Position numbers and translations under genes: made by a program. A stretch of 64,000 nucleotides of DNA. Origin: Chersky-840 sp963764205. Its GTDB lineage: Bacteria; Actinomycetota; Acidimicrobiia; Acidimicrobiales; UBA8190. The notes under the pieces were generated by a model that was not told the origin of the DNA, did not search any database, and saw only the letters and a program-made list of their open reading frames with translations. Of the stretch, positions 8,287 to 17,319 are shown in pieces; the first letter of the stretch is position 1, and each line of letters opens with the position of its first letter. Location: assembly GCA_963764205.1 (NCBI GenBank), contig CAVXRN010000006.1, positions 682,001 to 746,000 on the forward strand, given 5' to 3'.

Positions 8287-10517
8287 TCGTTCCGGGCGAC
8301 CTCGGGCCCCGTGATCCGATCGAGGATGGGGAACGTCGCGGCGATGATCCCCATCGACGCGGCCAACCCTCCGATCAGCGTGGTCCAGTAGGAGAGTCCC
8401 GGAAGGCTGAAGGCGAGCCCTACCTGCGAGTGCAGGTAGAGCGCGGCCGCCAGCAGCCCGACGACGACGGAGACCGCAGCGACGAGGAGGAGGGGGACCG
8501 CACTCTCCAGCGTCACGACCCGGTGCAGGAGTTTTCGCGGGACCCCCGTGAGTCTGAGCAGGCTGAATGGCCGCCTCCGTTCGGTGAGACCGGCCGCGAT
8601 GTTCACGGCCAGGCTGCACGCCGCGATGATGAGGCTGGCCACGATGATCACGTCGGTCATGGCCTGGATCATGGTCAGCAGACGCGCCGTGGAGGGATCG
8701 AGCGCCTCCACGGTCTCCGGTGTGCCCTGGAGTGGGAATGCGCGTTCGAGTTCCGTTCGCACCCGCTCGATCGCACCCGAAGACCCGTTCGTCGCGACGA
8801 CGACCGCGTTCACCGGGGAGGATGCGAGCTCCGTCGGCGAGAGGTTCCAAGAGGGCCAGGTCGTGGACGACGCGTTGGCGGTGTGCCCCAGGACCTTCGA
8901 GAGGAAGTAGCCGACGGACGCCACGGTGGCCCGCGGTGCACATCGGCCGATGGCCGGAGTTGTGTCGAGTTCGTCACACGCGACGACCCCGAAGGATCGC
9001 CCCTCTTGCGTCTGGTCGGGAGCCTCGTGGACCACCGCCACTCCTTGCACCCCCGGCGTCGCCCGGAGCTCGTTGAGGACCGAGGAAGGGACCGAAGCCA
9101 CCACGGACGCGGTGGGGCAGTCGGTGGTCGAATAGGTGCAGAACGGGTCCGCGAGGGTTCCCAGACTGGCGTTGGTGCTGTCCTCTCCGGTTACTTGCGT
9201 CACCGAGCTGAGGGCACCGATCGCCGCGCTGGCGACGAAGAGGGCGATGACGAGGCCACTGACAAAGCGGAAGGCAGCCTTGGGGTTGTCGAGGAGGTGA
9301 CGACCGGCGATGAGCGTGGCGGGGCCACTCGCTCTCTTGGCCATGATCCGCGACCCAGCCGTTGTGAACCAGGGCCCGGCCAGAACCAGACCGACGATCA
9401 GCAGCGCGAATCCGACGAGGACTTCGAGAAGCTGGCTCCCGATGGCGCCGGGCTTTCCGGCTGCGTCGAAGTAGGCAAGGAAGGCGATACCGGCCAACAA
9501 GGGGACGATCCGTGCGATCCCCGGTGGGCGCTTCCTGACCCGTCGTGTCACTCCTAGCGGCGAAATCTGTACCCGGCGCAGCGCCAGACGTGCAGAGACG
9601 ACGGCGGCGATGGGGACTCCGACCACCGCGATGAGGATGTCGACGGCGTGAAGCGAGAGGTCACCCTGGGTCAACGGGGCTCCGGTGATCGGCACGTGGT
9701 AGAGGAGCGGTCGAACAGCGAAGAACAGTCCGAAACCGAGGACTACTCCGGCGAGGGCGGCGATGACCGCTTCGACGGCCGAAATCGTCGAGATCTGGCG
9801 AGGAGTGGCGCCGATCAGCCGCATAGAGGCGAAGCGCTCTTCGCGCCGGACCGCTGACAGTCGGCTCGCCGTCGCGATCAGGATCAGAATCGGCAGCACC
9901 AGCGCCACGGCCGCGCCGACCAGGATGAATTCCAGAACTGGGCCGCTCCCGACCACGCTCTGGCAGCCGTAGCAATTCGCCAGACCGCGGTGGATCGCCC
10001 CGATCTCGATGGCAGCCGCCTGCTTCGAGAGCTGGCCGACGCGGTGACCGATGACGATGATCAACGAGTTCGGCGACGGCAGTCCCGCGCTGCCGATGGT
10101 GCCCACCAGCCGACCGGGGTAGCGGTCACGCAGCTCGTCGGCGGGCTGGGAGCGAAGCAGGCTCACCAGCTCGGGCGAGGCGAAGTACTGGCCCGGGCCA
10201 GGCAGGCGGGACATTCCGGGAGGGATGGGCGCGCTCGGCCCGGCCGCCGCGACGTCGATCTGGTCGATGAGCTGACTCCCGAACAAGTCGGTGCTCGGTT
10301 CCCACCACAGGCCGCGGGCGGGCGAGGTCGGCGGTGTCGGCTGTACCGCCGAGTTCAGCCAGGCACCCCGATCGCTCTGGGCGTGGAGACCGTTCATGCC
10401 GGCGAAGGCGGCCAGCAACAAGCCGACGCCGAGGGCGACCGCGGCAGCGGTGACGAGGACCCGCAGGAAGGCTTCACGACCGCTCCCGAAGGTCAGCCGG
10501 AGGCCGAGCCGGATCAT
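8283..10517 (-). CDS. FtsX-like (MacB-type) ABC transporter permease
   Basis: A 744-residue protein with a membrane helix near residues 20-40, a first FtsX core around 205-330 (LILIATASRLSAVRREERFA then MRLIGATPRQI), central helices, an extracytoplasmic domain about 440-620, and a second core near 630-735 (RRRPFSLLRLTGVPRKLL). The duplicated four-helix layout is typical of large actinobacterial exporters of this class. Its ATG overlaps the ATPase stop as ATGA (10514-10517). It should form the membrane part of an efflux or membrane-protein mechanotransduction complex; the substrate is unknown. Confidence 0.9.
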   Translation of the reverse strand: MIRLGLRLTFGSGREAFLRVLVTAAAVALGVGLLLAAFAGMNGLHAQSDRGAWLNSAVQPTPPTSPARGLWWEPSTDLFGSQLIDQIDVAAAGPSAPIPPGMSRLPGPGQYFASPELVSLLRSQPADELRDRYPGRLVGTIGSAGLPSPNSLIIVIGHRVGQLSKQAAAIEIGAIHRGLANCYGCQSVVGSGPVLEFILVGAAVALVLPILILIATASRLSAVRREERFASMRLIGATPRQISTISAVEAVIAALAGVVLGFGLFFAVRPLLYHVPITGAPLTQGDLSLHAVDILIAVVGVPIAAVVSARLALRRVQISPLGVTRRVRKRPPGIARIVPLLAGIAFLAYFDAAGKPGAIGSQLLEVLVGFALLIVGLVLAGPWFTTAGSRIMAKRASGPATLIAGRHLLDNPKAAFRFVSGLVIALFVASAAIGALSSVTQVTGEDSTNASLGTLADPFCTYSTTDCPTASVVASVPSSVLNELRATPGVQGVAVVHEAPDQTQEGRSFGVVACDELDTTPAIGRCAPRATVASVGYFLSKVLGHTANASSTTWPSWNLSPTELASSPVNAVVVATNGSSGAIERVRTELERAFPLQGTPETVEALDPSTARLLTMIQAMTDVIIVASLIIAACSLAVNIAAGLTERRRPFSLLRLTGVPRKLLHRVVTLESAVPLLLVAAVSVVVGLLAAALYLHSQVGLAFSLPGLSYWTTLIGGLAASMGIIAATFPILDRITGPEVARNE

Positions 10518-11230
10518 GTGCCGACCCTCACTGGACTGGCGACCCGGCCGTCGCGCACGATCACCTCTCGGTCGGCGTAGGCGGCGACGCGGGGTTCGTG
10601 GGTGACGAGGACGACGGTGATCCCCTCCTCGCGGGCCACGCTCGTCATCAAGTTCATGACGAGCTCACCGGTCAGGGAGTCGAGTGAGCCGGTGGGCTCG
10701 TCGGCGAAGAGCACGTCGGGCTGCGCCACCATGCCCCGGGCGAGGGCGACCCGCTGGGCCTGGCCCCCTGACATCTCGCCCGCCCTGTGGCTTTCCAGCC
10801 CGTCGAGCTCGAGCCGGGCGAACCAGCTCCGCGCTCGGGACAGGGCCTGCTGACGGCGGATCCCGCCCAGAAGGAGTGGAAGGGCGACGTTCTCCTCGGC
10901 CGTGAGCTCCGGGACGAGCTGGCCGAACTGGAAGACGAAGCCGAAACGGTCTCGGCGGAGCCGGCTTCGCTGCTCCTCGCGCAGCGCGTCGATGCGCTGC
11001 CCGTCGAAGGTCACCCGGCCCGACGCGGGGACCAGGATGCCGGCGAGGCAGTAGAGCAGCGTCGACTTGCCCGATCCGCTCGGGCCCATCACGGCCACGA
11101 TCTCGCCCCGCTGCACGGACAGGCTGGCGTCGCGCAGCGCAGGGGTCTCGCCGAAGGAGAGCACGAGGTCCTGCGCCTCGATGATGGTCCCCCCGGGCGG
11201 GATGAGGGCAGAACCGTCGGGTGTGTTCAT
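10514..11230 (-). CDS. ABC transporter ATP-binding protein (LolD/MacB type)
   Basis: A 238-residue ATPase: Walker A GPSGSGKS (49-56), signature MSGGQAQRVALARGM, Walker B VLFADEPTGSLDS and the switch His in VLVTHEPRVAAYA. The LFADEPTGSLD wording is characteristic of ATPases paired with FtsX/MacB permeases. The ATG at 11230 overlaps the PadR gene stop as ATGA, and its own stop overlaps the permease start. It drives the adjacent permease. Confidence 0.93.
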   Translation of the reverse strand: MNTPDGSALIPPGGTIIEAQDLVLSFGETPALRDASLSVQRGEIVAVMGPSGSGKSTLLYCLAGILVPASGRVTFDGQRIDALREEQRSRLRRDRFGFVFQFGQLVPELTAEENVALPLLLGGIRRQQALSRARSWFARLELDGLESHRAGEMSGGQAQRVALARGMVAQPDVLFADEPTGSLDSLTGELVMNLMTSVAREEGITVVLVTHEPRVAAYADREVIVRDGRVASPVRVGT

Positions 11231-11751
11231 GGAGCAACCTCCGTGGCGAGTGCGGTGAGGCGAGCGGTCGTGAGGTCGATCCAGCGGAGGTCGGCCTCGA
11301 GGTGGAACAGACCGTGGTCGGCGAGGAGCGAATCGATCAGGTTTCCTTGTTGCTTGAGGTCTGTGAGCTCCCGCATCCGGCGCAGGTGTGCAGCGCGCTG
11401 TGCGTCCAGGTACTCCTCGGCCCGGCGACCGAGCATCAGCGACAGGACGACCTTCACGAACAGATCGGTCTGCAGGTGGGGCTCGGCGGGGATGGGCTCC
11501 GAGAGCCACGCCTCGACCTCGTATCGGCCGGTCTCGGTGATGTTGTACCGCTTGCGGTCGGGACCGGCTCCTGGCTCGGCCTCGCCGACGATCGCCTTCC
11601 CGTCTCTCGCCAGGCGGGAGAGCGTGGCATACACCTGGCCGAACGGCAGCGGGCGGCCGCGACCGAAGTACGCGTCGTAGTCGCGCTTCAGGTCGTAGCC
11701 ATGGCTGGGTTCACGATCGAGGAGCCCGAGGAGGGCCATGGATACGCTCAT
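11227..11751 (-). CDS. PadR-family transcriptional repressor
   Basis: A 174-residue protein, MSVSMALLGLLDREPSHGYD at the start and a PadR wHTH over residues 1-85 (FGQVYATLSRLARDGKAIV), then a Vir-like helical dimerisation tail with YLDAQRAAHLRRMRELTDLK. An in-frame ATG at 11763 lies inside the operator palindrome; 11751 seems the better start, but neither has a strong ribosome site. First gene of an operon with the ABC exporter and lipoprotein. PadR proteins of this type commonly repress adjacent drug exporters and are released by ligand. Confidence 0.88.
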   Translation of the reverse strand: MSVSMALLGLLDREPSHGYDLKRDYDAYFGRGRPLPFGQVYATLSRLARDGKAIVGEAEPGAGPDRKRYNITETGRYEVEAWLSEPIPAEPHLQTDLFVKVVLSLMLGRRAEEYLDAQRAAHLRRMRELTDLKQQGNLIDSLLADHGLFHLEADLRWIDLTTARLTALATEVAP

Positions 11752-11757
11752 ACCTGA

Positions 11758-11780
11758 GAGCATACGCTGTGTGTATACTC
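11758..11780. promoter_or_regulatory. Inverted repeat, probable PadR operator
   Basis: Arms GAGCATAC (11758-11765) and GTATACTC (11773-11780) pair with one mismatch around a 7-nt spacer, immediately upstream of the padR ATG at 11751. ATAC/GTAT half-sites resemble the short AT-containing palindromes bound by PadR proteins. The 225 bp to the divergent gene at 11989 hold no gene. Confidence 0.5.
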
Positions 11781-11988
11781 GTGGTCAATAGACTCCGGAC
11801 AAGAAGAGAAGCTCGGTTCCCGTCTCCGTTCACTACGTCGGGGCCGCTCTGGCCGGGAAGCTCGTCGGTGACGATCGCCACGTGCACGGCCGATGGAGCA
11901 TTCCCGTGCGACGGGCCATAGACCGCCACGTCGCCGGGTGCAGCCACATATCCGCTCGTCGCCGGGGGCTCGCGGCGAAGGTAGACGG

Positions 11989-14583
11989 ATGGTCAACGAC
12001 GTGCGGGGTTTTCAGGAGATCGACCAGACGCAGGTCGCCATTGTCGGCGGCAAGGGTGCGAACCTAGGGGAGCTTCAGCGGATCGAAGGCGTCCGCGTCC
12101 CGGCCGGTTTCTGTGTGACGGCGGATGCCTTCCGGCGCATCGTGGCGGCCGCGCCGTCGATCGACGATCGACTCGATCGGCTGTCGCTCCTGAGCCCGGA
12201 TGACCGTGAGGCGATCCGCCCCCTCAGCGCCGAGATCCGCCGGACCCTCGAAGAAGTCGCCGTCCCCGACCATCTTTCCGCCGCGATCACCCGATCGGTC
12301 GTCCGGATCGGCGAGCACGCTGCCTACGCCGTCCGATCCAGCGCGACGGCGGAGGACCTGCCGTCGGCTTCGTTTGCCGGCCAGCACGACACGTATCTGA
12401 ACGTCGTGGGGATTGCGGCGATCCTCCAACGAGTCAGTCGGTGCTGGGCGTCGCTGTTCACCGAGCGGGCCGTGATCTACCGGCTCCGCAACGGCGTCGA
12501 CCACCGGAAGGTGCAGATGGCCGTGATCGTGCAGCAGATGGTCTTCCCGAGGGCGGCCGGCATCATGTTCACGGCCGACCCCGTCACGTCCAACCGGAAC
12601 GTCGTTGCCGTCGAGGCCAGCTTCGGTCTCGGCGAGGCCCTGGTCTCGGGCCTCGTGAACGCGGACTCCTACAAGGTGCGCGACAGCGAGGTCGTCGCAA
12701 GGGCAATCGCTACCAAGCGACTCGCCATCGTGGCCTCGCCCGCAGGCGGGACGCAGGAGGTCGCGATCGATCCCGAGCGCGAGGCCCAGCCGGCACTGAC
12801 CGATGTGCAGGTCGCGCAGTTGGCGCGGCTGGGACGGCGGATCGAAGCGCACTTCGGCCATCCCCAGGACATCGAATGGTGCCTGGTCGATGACGGCTTC
12901 GAGATCGTCCAGAGCCGGCCGATCACCACGCTCTTCCCCATCCCGCCGGCCGACGACGAAGAGAACCACGTCTACGTCTCGGTCGGTCATGCGCAGATGA
13001 TGACCGACGCGATGAAGCCCCTGGGGCTCTCCTTCTGGCAGATGACAACCCCTCGGCCCATGTACGTGGCCGGCGGGAGGCTGTTCGTCGACGTCGCTTC
13101 GGGTTTGGCGTCGCCCGCGAGCCGCGCCGGCCTGTTGGAGGTCTTCGGGAGGGGCGATCCCCTCATCGGCGACGCCCTCAAGACCATCCTCGAACGCGAC
13201 GGCTTCATCCCGTCGCTTCCCGACGAGAGCCCCGGCGGACCCCCCGCAGACGGCGCCCCGGCCCCGATCGAGACCGATCCGGGCATCGTCGAGGAGCTGA
13301 TCCAACACAGCCAGCAGTCCATCGCCACCTTGAAGCTCGACATCGCGACGGAGTCGGGATCGGCGCTCTTCGACTTCATTCTGTCGGACATCCCCGAGCT
13401 CAAGCGGATCCTGTTCGATCCCCGGAGCCATCAGGTGTTCATGTCGGCGATGGAAGCCACGTGGTGGCTCAATGAGCAGCTGTATGCGTGGCTGGGCGAG
13501 AAGAACGCGGCCGACTCGCTCACACAGTCCGTCCCGCACAACGTCACGTCGGAAATGGGGCTGGCACTGCTCGACGTCGCGGACGTGATCCGCCCCCATC
13601 CGGAGGTTGTCGCTTTTCTGCAGCACGTCGAGGACGAGGGATTCATGGACGAGCTGCCCGGGCTGCCGGGCGGGCGCGAAGCCCGGGACGCCATCTCGGC
13701 CTTCCTCGACAGCTACGGCATGCGCTGTGCCGGTGAGATCGACATCACGAGGCCGCGCTGGAGCGAACGCCCCACCACGCTCGTGCCTCTGATCCTCGGC
13801 AACATCAAGAACTTCGAGCCGGGTGCCGGCGCGGCGCGCTTCGAGCACGGGCGCCAGCAGGCGTGGGCGAAGGAACGGGAGCTGCTGGAACGCTTGGCGA
13901 CCTTGCCGGACGGGGACCTCAAAGCCGAAGAGGCCAAGCGGGCCATCGACCGGGTACGGACATTCATCGGGTACCGGGAATATCCGAAGTACGGCATGGT
14001 CAGCCGCTACTTCGTGTACAAGCAGGCGTTACTGGAAGAGGCCGGGCGCCTGGTGCAGGCCCGGGTACTCGATGAGAAAGAGGACATCTTCTACCTCAGC
14101 TTCCAGGAGCTCCACGACGTCGTGCGCACGAGCCACGTCGATGATCAACGCATCTCTGCGCGCAAGGAGGCGTTCAGGTCGTATCAAGCGCTCACGCCGC
14201 CCCGGGTGTTCACGTCGGACGGCGAAGTCATCACCGGGGCGTACCGACGCGACGACGTGCCGACCGGTGCGCTGGTCGGCCTACCCGTGTCCGCCGGGAC
14301 CGTCGAGGGGCGGGCCCGCATCATCCTGGACATGGCGGAGGCCGATCTCGAAGCGGGCGACATCCTGGTGACGGCCTACACCGACCCCAGCTGGACGCCG
14401 GTATTCCTAGCGATCGCGGGCCTGGTCACAGAGGTGGGGGGCCTGATGACCCACGGGGCGGTGATCGCCCGGGAGTACGGCTTGCCGGCCGTCGTAGGCG
14501 TGGAGCACGCCACCCGGCTGATCCGAGACGGGGAGCAGATCCGCGTGCATGGCACGGACGGGTACGTAGAGATCCTGCGCTAG
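11989..14583 (+). CDS. rph: Rifampin phosphotransferase (rifamycin-inactivating, PEP-synthase-like)
   Basis: An 864-residue protein, almost exactly the family length. It has an N-terminal ATP-grasp domain (about 1-320; KGANLGEL, FAGQHDTYLN, QQMVFPRAAGIMFTADP), a central rifamycin-binding domain, and a C-terminal swivelling domain with TEVGGLMTHGAVIAREYGLP carrying the phospho-His at residue 822. The DPSWTPVFLAIAGLVTE lead-in is typical of RPH rather than PEP synthase. The enzyme uses ATP to phosphorylate the rifamycin ansa chain. The ATG at 11989 has AAGG just upstream. A general PEP-utilising enzyme is the only alternative. Confidence 0.85.
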   Translation: MVNDVRGFQEIDQTQVAIVGGKGANLGELQRIEGVRVPAGFCVTADAFRRIVAAAPSIDDRLDRLSLLSPDDREAIRPLSAEIRRTLEEVAVPDHLSAAITRSVVRIGEHAAYAVRSSATAEDLPSASFAGQHDTYLNVVGIAAILQRVSRCWASLFTERAVIYRLRNGVDHRKVQMAVIVQQMVFPRAAGIMFTADPVTSNRNVVAVEASFGLGEALVSGLVNADSYKVRDSEVVARAIATKRLAIVASPAGGTQEVAIDPEREAQPALTDVQVAQLARLGRRIEAHFGHPQDIEWCLVDDGFEIVQSRPITTLFPIPPADDEENHVYVSVGHAQMMTDAMKPLGLSFWQMTTPRPMYVAGGRLFVDVASGLASPASRAGLLEVFGRGDPLIGDALKTILERDGFIPSLPDESPGGPPADGAPAPIETDPGIVEELIQHSQQSIATLKLDIATESGSALFDFILSDIPELKRILFDPRSHQVFMSAMEATWWLNEQLYAWLGEKNAADSLTQSVPHNVTSEMGLALLDVADVIRPHPEVVAFLQHVEDEGFMDELPGLPGGREARDAISAFLDSYGMRCAGEIDITRPRWSERPTTLVPLILGNIKNFEPGAGAARFEHGRQQAWAKERELLERLATLPDGDLKAEEAKRAIDRVRTFIGYREYPKYGMVSRYFVYKQALLEEAGRLVQARVLDEKEDIFYLSFQELHDVVRTSHVDDQRISARKEAFRSYQALTPPRVFTSDGEVITGAYRRDDVPTGALVGLPVSAGTVEGRARIILDMAEADLEAGDILVTAYTDPSWTPVFLAIAGLVTEVGGLMTHGAVIAREYGLPAVVGVEHATRLIRDGEQIRVHGTDGYVEILR

Positions 14584-14657
14584 GCGCAGCCACCGATGGA
14601 CGACCCGGTCGATGCCGGACGTCGTCGGTCAACCTGGTCGCGTACGCTGTTCGTTTT

Positions 14658-15569
14658 GTGACACCCGATCGGAACGTGCTCTTCGGCCTCGGGCTGGAGG
14701 CCGGCGTCCACCAGGTGGACGAGATGCTCGCGCACGCCCGCTTCGCCGACGACGCCGGACTCGACCTCTTCAGCGTGAGCGACCATCCGTACTTCGCCGA
14801 TCGCCTCGACGCCTATGCGGCGCTGGGGTTCGTGCTGGGCGCAACCAGCACCATCACCGGGGCGGCGATCATGACGAACCTGCTCAGCCGGCCCGCTCCC
14901 GTTCTCGCCCGAACCGTCACGGGACTGTCCACGATCTCAGGTGGCCGTGTCGTTCTCGGACTGGGTGCGGGAGGGATATGGGAGGAGATCGTCGCCCTCG
15001 GTGTCCCCCGTCTGGCTCCCGCAGCCCGAATATGAGCGCTCGAAGAGGCGATCATGGTCGTGCGGGCGCTCTCCGGGGGCGGTGATCGGGTCACGTTCGA
15101 GGGCGAGTTCTACCAGGTCACCGAGCTGCAACCCGCGGCAGCACCCACGCCACCGATCTGGGTCGGAGCGCTCGGCCCGAAGAACCTGGCCGTGACCGGC
15201 CGACACGCGGACGGATGGCTACCGGGACATCTTGCCGATTGGCGCAGCGCACTGGTGGCCGAATCACGGCCCATCGTCGACGAAGCAGCCGTTTCGGTGG
15301 GGAGAGACCCTGGTGATGTCGACACCATCTACAACGTGTCAGGTCTCATTGCCCGAGACCCGGTCCCCGAGACCCGCGACGACGAGGGTCGCTGGACCGG
15401 GGGCGGAGTGACGCAGTGGGTAGAGGAGCTGACCTTCGCCGTGCTCGAACACCGCGCCGCCGCCTTCATCTACTTGGTCCCTCCCGGCGAGAGCATCAGC
15501 GACACGACACTGCACCTCTGGGCCTGCGACGTCGTGCCCGCCGTCCGGGAGGCGATCGCCAGGCGCTGA
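14658..15569 (+). pseudogene. Luciferase-like (LLM class, F420-dependent type) oxidoreductase with an in-frame stop
   Basis: One frame from a GTG at 14658 to 15569 encodes a bacterial-luciferase-like flavin/F420 monooxygenase fold: FSVSDHPYFADRLDAYAALG, ATSTITGAAIMTNLLSRPAP, GGRVVLGLGAG, then PIWVGALGPKNLAVTGRHAD and DGWLPG. A TGA at 15033-15035 interrupts it in frame, with family-like sequence directly on both sides (APAARI, stop, ALEEAIMVVRALSG). An Arg codon CGA changed by one base to TGA would explain it. Downstream translation could restart at ATG 15054. Without the stop the protein would be about 303 residues, normal for the family. Confidence 0.8.
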
Positions 15570-15605
15570 CCACGGCAGCCGGGCGCCGCTCGGTCCCCGT
15601 CAGTG

Positions 15606-15697
15606 TTTCCGGGACACGGTTTCCGGGACACGGTTTCCGGGACACGGTTTCCGGGACACGGTTTCCGGGACACGGTTTTCGGGTCAAGGTTTCCGGG
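15606..15697. repeat. 14-bp tandem repeat (minisatellite) between convergent genes
   Basis: Five perfect copies of TTTCCGGGACACGG run head to tail from 15606 to 15675, followed by a degenerate copy (15676-15689) and a partial copy to 15697. The array begins 37 bp past the luciferase-like gene and runs over the stop codon (15684-15686) of the convergent methyltransferase, supplying its last residues. Because 14 is not a multiple of three, copy-number change at the stop could alter the C-terminus. Confidence 0.9.
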
Positions 15698-16538
15698 CGA
15701 TCACGAACTGGTGGTCGCTGCGCACGCGGTAGATGCCGTGCTCGTCGCGGCCAGCCTCGAGGGCATCCATGATCTCGTGCCGGACCACCTCCGCGTCGGG
15801 ACCTCGGAGCGCCGGCACCGAAGGTCCGATGCTCGAGACGGCCCGCCACGCAACCTCAGCGTCGGGCCACTCCATGACCGAAACCCGAGCGCCCCGCTCA
15901 GCGACGACGAAGCCGGCTGCCGCGAGCATCTCCTCGGCGACGCCGGGTGTGGCGATGTCGTTCAGCCGCTTCATCGACCCGTGGTGCGCCGGGGGGGCAT
16001 GGCGGGCGAACGGGCGGAAGATGGCGCTGATGTCGAGCGGTGGCCCCTCGCCCCAGAAGCTGATGCCGAGCGGCGCTCCGGGCTTGAGGACCCGGAACGC
16101 CTCGTCGAGCGCTGCCTCGCAACCGCCCCAGATGCCGTTGATCGAGATGGCGGCGTCGAACGAATGATCCGGCCACGGCAGCTCGAACATGGAGCCGAGC
16201 CGCAGATCGGCGGCCGGCGTACGGACCGTCGCCACGGCGAGCAGCTCGGCCGAGGCATCGACGCCCGAGACCGTGGCCCCCATACCGGCCGCGAGGCGCA
16301 CGGCGAGGCCGGACCCGCAGGCGACATCGAGCAGGCTGGTCCCCGGCCCGACGGGGATGCGCCCGAAGATCGCGACGAGCACGTCGATGGCATAGTGCTC
16401 GTACAGGCAGGCCCAGTCGGCCGCTCGGTGGCCCCACGCGTCGCCGGCGGCCCGCCAGTCGTGCCCGCCCGCGGGCTCAGCGCCGTCGTCGGTCCCGGGA
16501 GCTGTACCGGTCCGCTGGGGTTCTGCTCGCATCGCCAT
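15684..16538 (-). CDS. Class I SAM-dependent methyltransferase
   Basis: A 284-residue protein with the Rossmann methyltransferase core: LLDVACGSGLAVRLAAGMGA is motif I, VDASAELLAVA motif II, LPWPDHSFDAAISINGIWG motif IV, and FRVLKPGAPLGISFWG post-motif IV. The best match is the ubiquinone/menaquinone (UbiE)-like and phosphatidylethanolamine-type group, but the substrate cannot be read. Start at ATG 16538; a second ATG at 16532 is equally possible. The last residues VIARKP fall inside the 14-bp tandem repeat, so the exact C-terminus may vary between strains. Confidence 0.85.
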   Translation of the reverse strand: MAMRAEPQRTGTAPGTDDGAEPAGGHDWRAAGDAWGHRAADWACLYEHYAIDVLVAIFGRIPVGPGTSLLDVACGSGLAVRLAAGMGATVSGVDASAELLAVATVRTPAADLRLGSMFELPWPDHSFDAAISINGIWGGCEAALDEAFRVLKPGAPLGISFWGEGPPLDISAIFRPFARHAPPAHHGSMKRLNDIATPGVAEEMLAAAGFVVAERGARVSVMEWPDAEVAWRAVSSIGPSVPALRGPDAEVVRHEIMDALEAGRDEHGIYRVRSDHQFVIARKP

Positions 16539-16713
16539 AGGCCGGATCGTGCACCACGACGGCACCAGAAGTCCTGAAGATTGGATGAAGACGGAGCGAC
16601 CGCCCCTCGTCAGCTGATCTCCATCCCGGCCCCAAGACTCCGGCGCCGCTTGGGCGGATAGTGGTCGCTGTGGCCGGGCGAGCGCCCGCCGCCATCACAA
16701 AGGAGAAGTGGCG

Positions 16714-17277
16714 ATGACCACCACCGATACCCCCACCGTCGACAACGGCGTGAACATCGAGGCGCTGCGAGGCGCCCGCGAGGCGCTCACGAACCACCCC
16801 GAGGCCGCCAGCTTCCAGTGGCGGGCGAGTTGCGAATGGGTGCGCGGGACCCACAACCGCACCACGATCACCGACTTCTCTGGCCTCGGCGCGGAGCACG
16901 TCCACCGTCAGACCTACACGCTCGACGCCGACCACCCCGAGGTCTTCGCCTCCGAGGACAACGGTCCAACCCCGCCCGAGATCGCTCTCGCTGCACTCGC
17001 ATCGTGTCTCACGGCCGGCGTGGCCACCGTGGCGTCGAACCGCGGCATCCAGCTCCGTTCCGTGAAGGCGACGGTTACGGCCGGGATGGACCTGCAAGGC
17101 ATCCTCGGCATCGATGGTGATGTGCGCAACGGATTCGACGAGGTGGCCGTGACCTACGACATCGACGCAGACGCGAGTCGGGCGGACCTCGAAGCGGTCC
17201 TCGCCCAGTCCCAGAAGCGCTCGGCCGTTTTCGACATCATCACCAACCCGACCACCGTCCAGGTCTCCCTCGCCTGA
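16714..17277 (+). CDS. OsmC/Ohr family protein
   Basis: A 187-residue protein; ATG 16714 is preceded by AAAGGAG with 8-nt spacing, which favours it over a GTG at 16708. The OsmC fold shows in TPPEIALAALASCLTAGVAT, carrying a single conserved-type Cys, and in GIQLRSVKATVTAGMDLQG. The first catalytic Cys position is not evident, so peroxidase activity is uncertain; many OsmC relatives are of unknown function. It lies 42 bp upstream of the flavin oxidoreductase on the same strand. Confidence 0.85.
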   Translation: MTTTDTPTVDNGVNIEALRGAREALTNHPEAASFQWRASCEWVRGTHNRTTITDFSGLGAEHVHRQTYTLDADHPEVFASEDNGPTPPEIALAALASCLTAGVATVASNRGIQLRSVKATVTAGMDLQGILGIDGDVRNGFDEVAVTYDIDADASRADLEAVLAQSQKRSAVFDIITNPTTVQVSLA

Positions 17278-17319
17278 GCGGGACGCGAACCGGGTCCCGG
17301 GCACCGAACGCGCACGACG

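Noticed and set aside
12064..13848. 594-codon minus-strand open frame inside rph
   Set aside because: It is antisense to a protein with clear domains; its Arg/Asp-rich composition is what high-GC shadow frames give.
15606..15697. CRISPR array
   Set aside because: The units are contiguous 14-bp repeats without spacers, and no cas genes are present.
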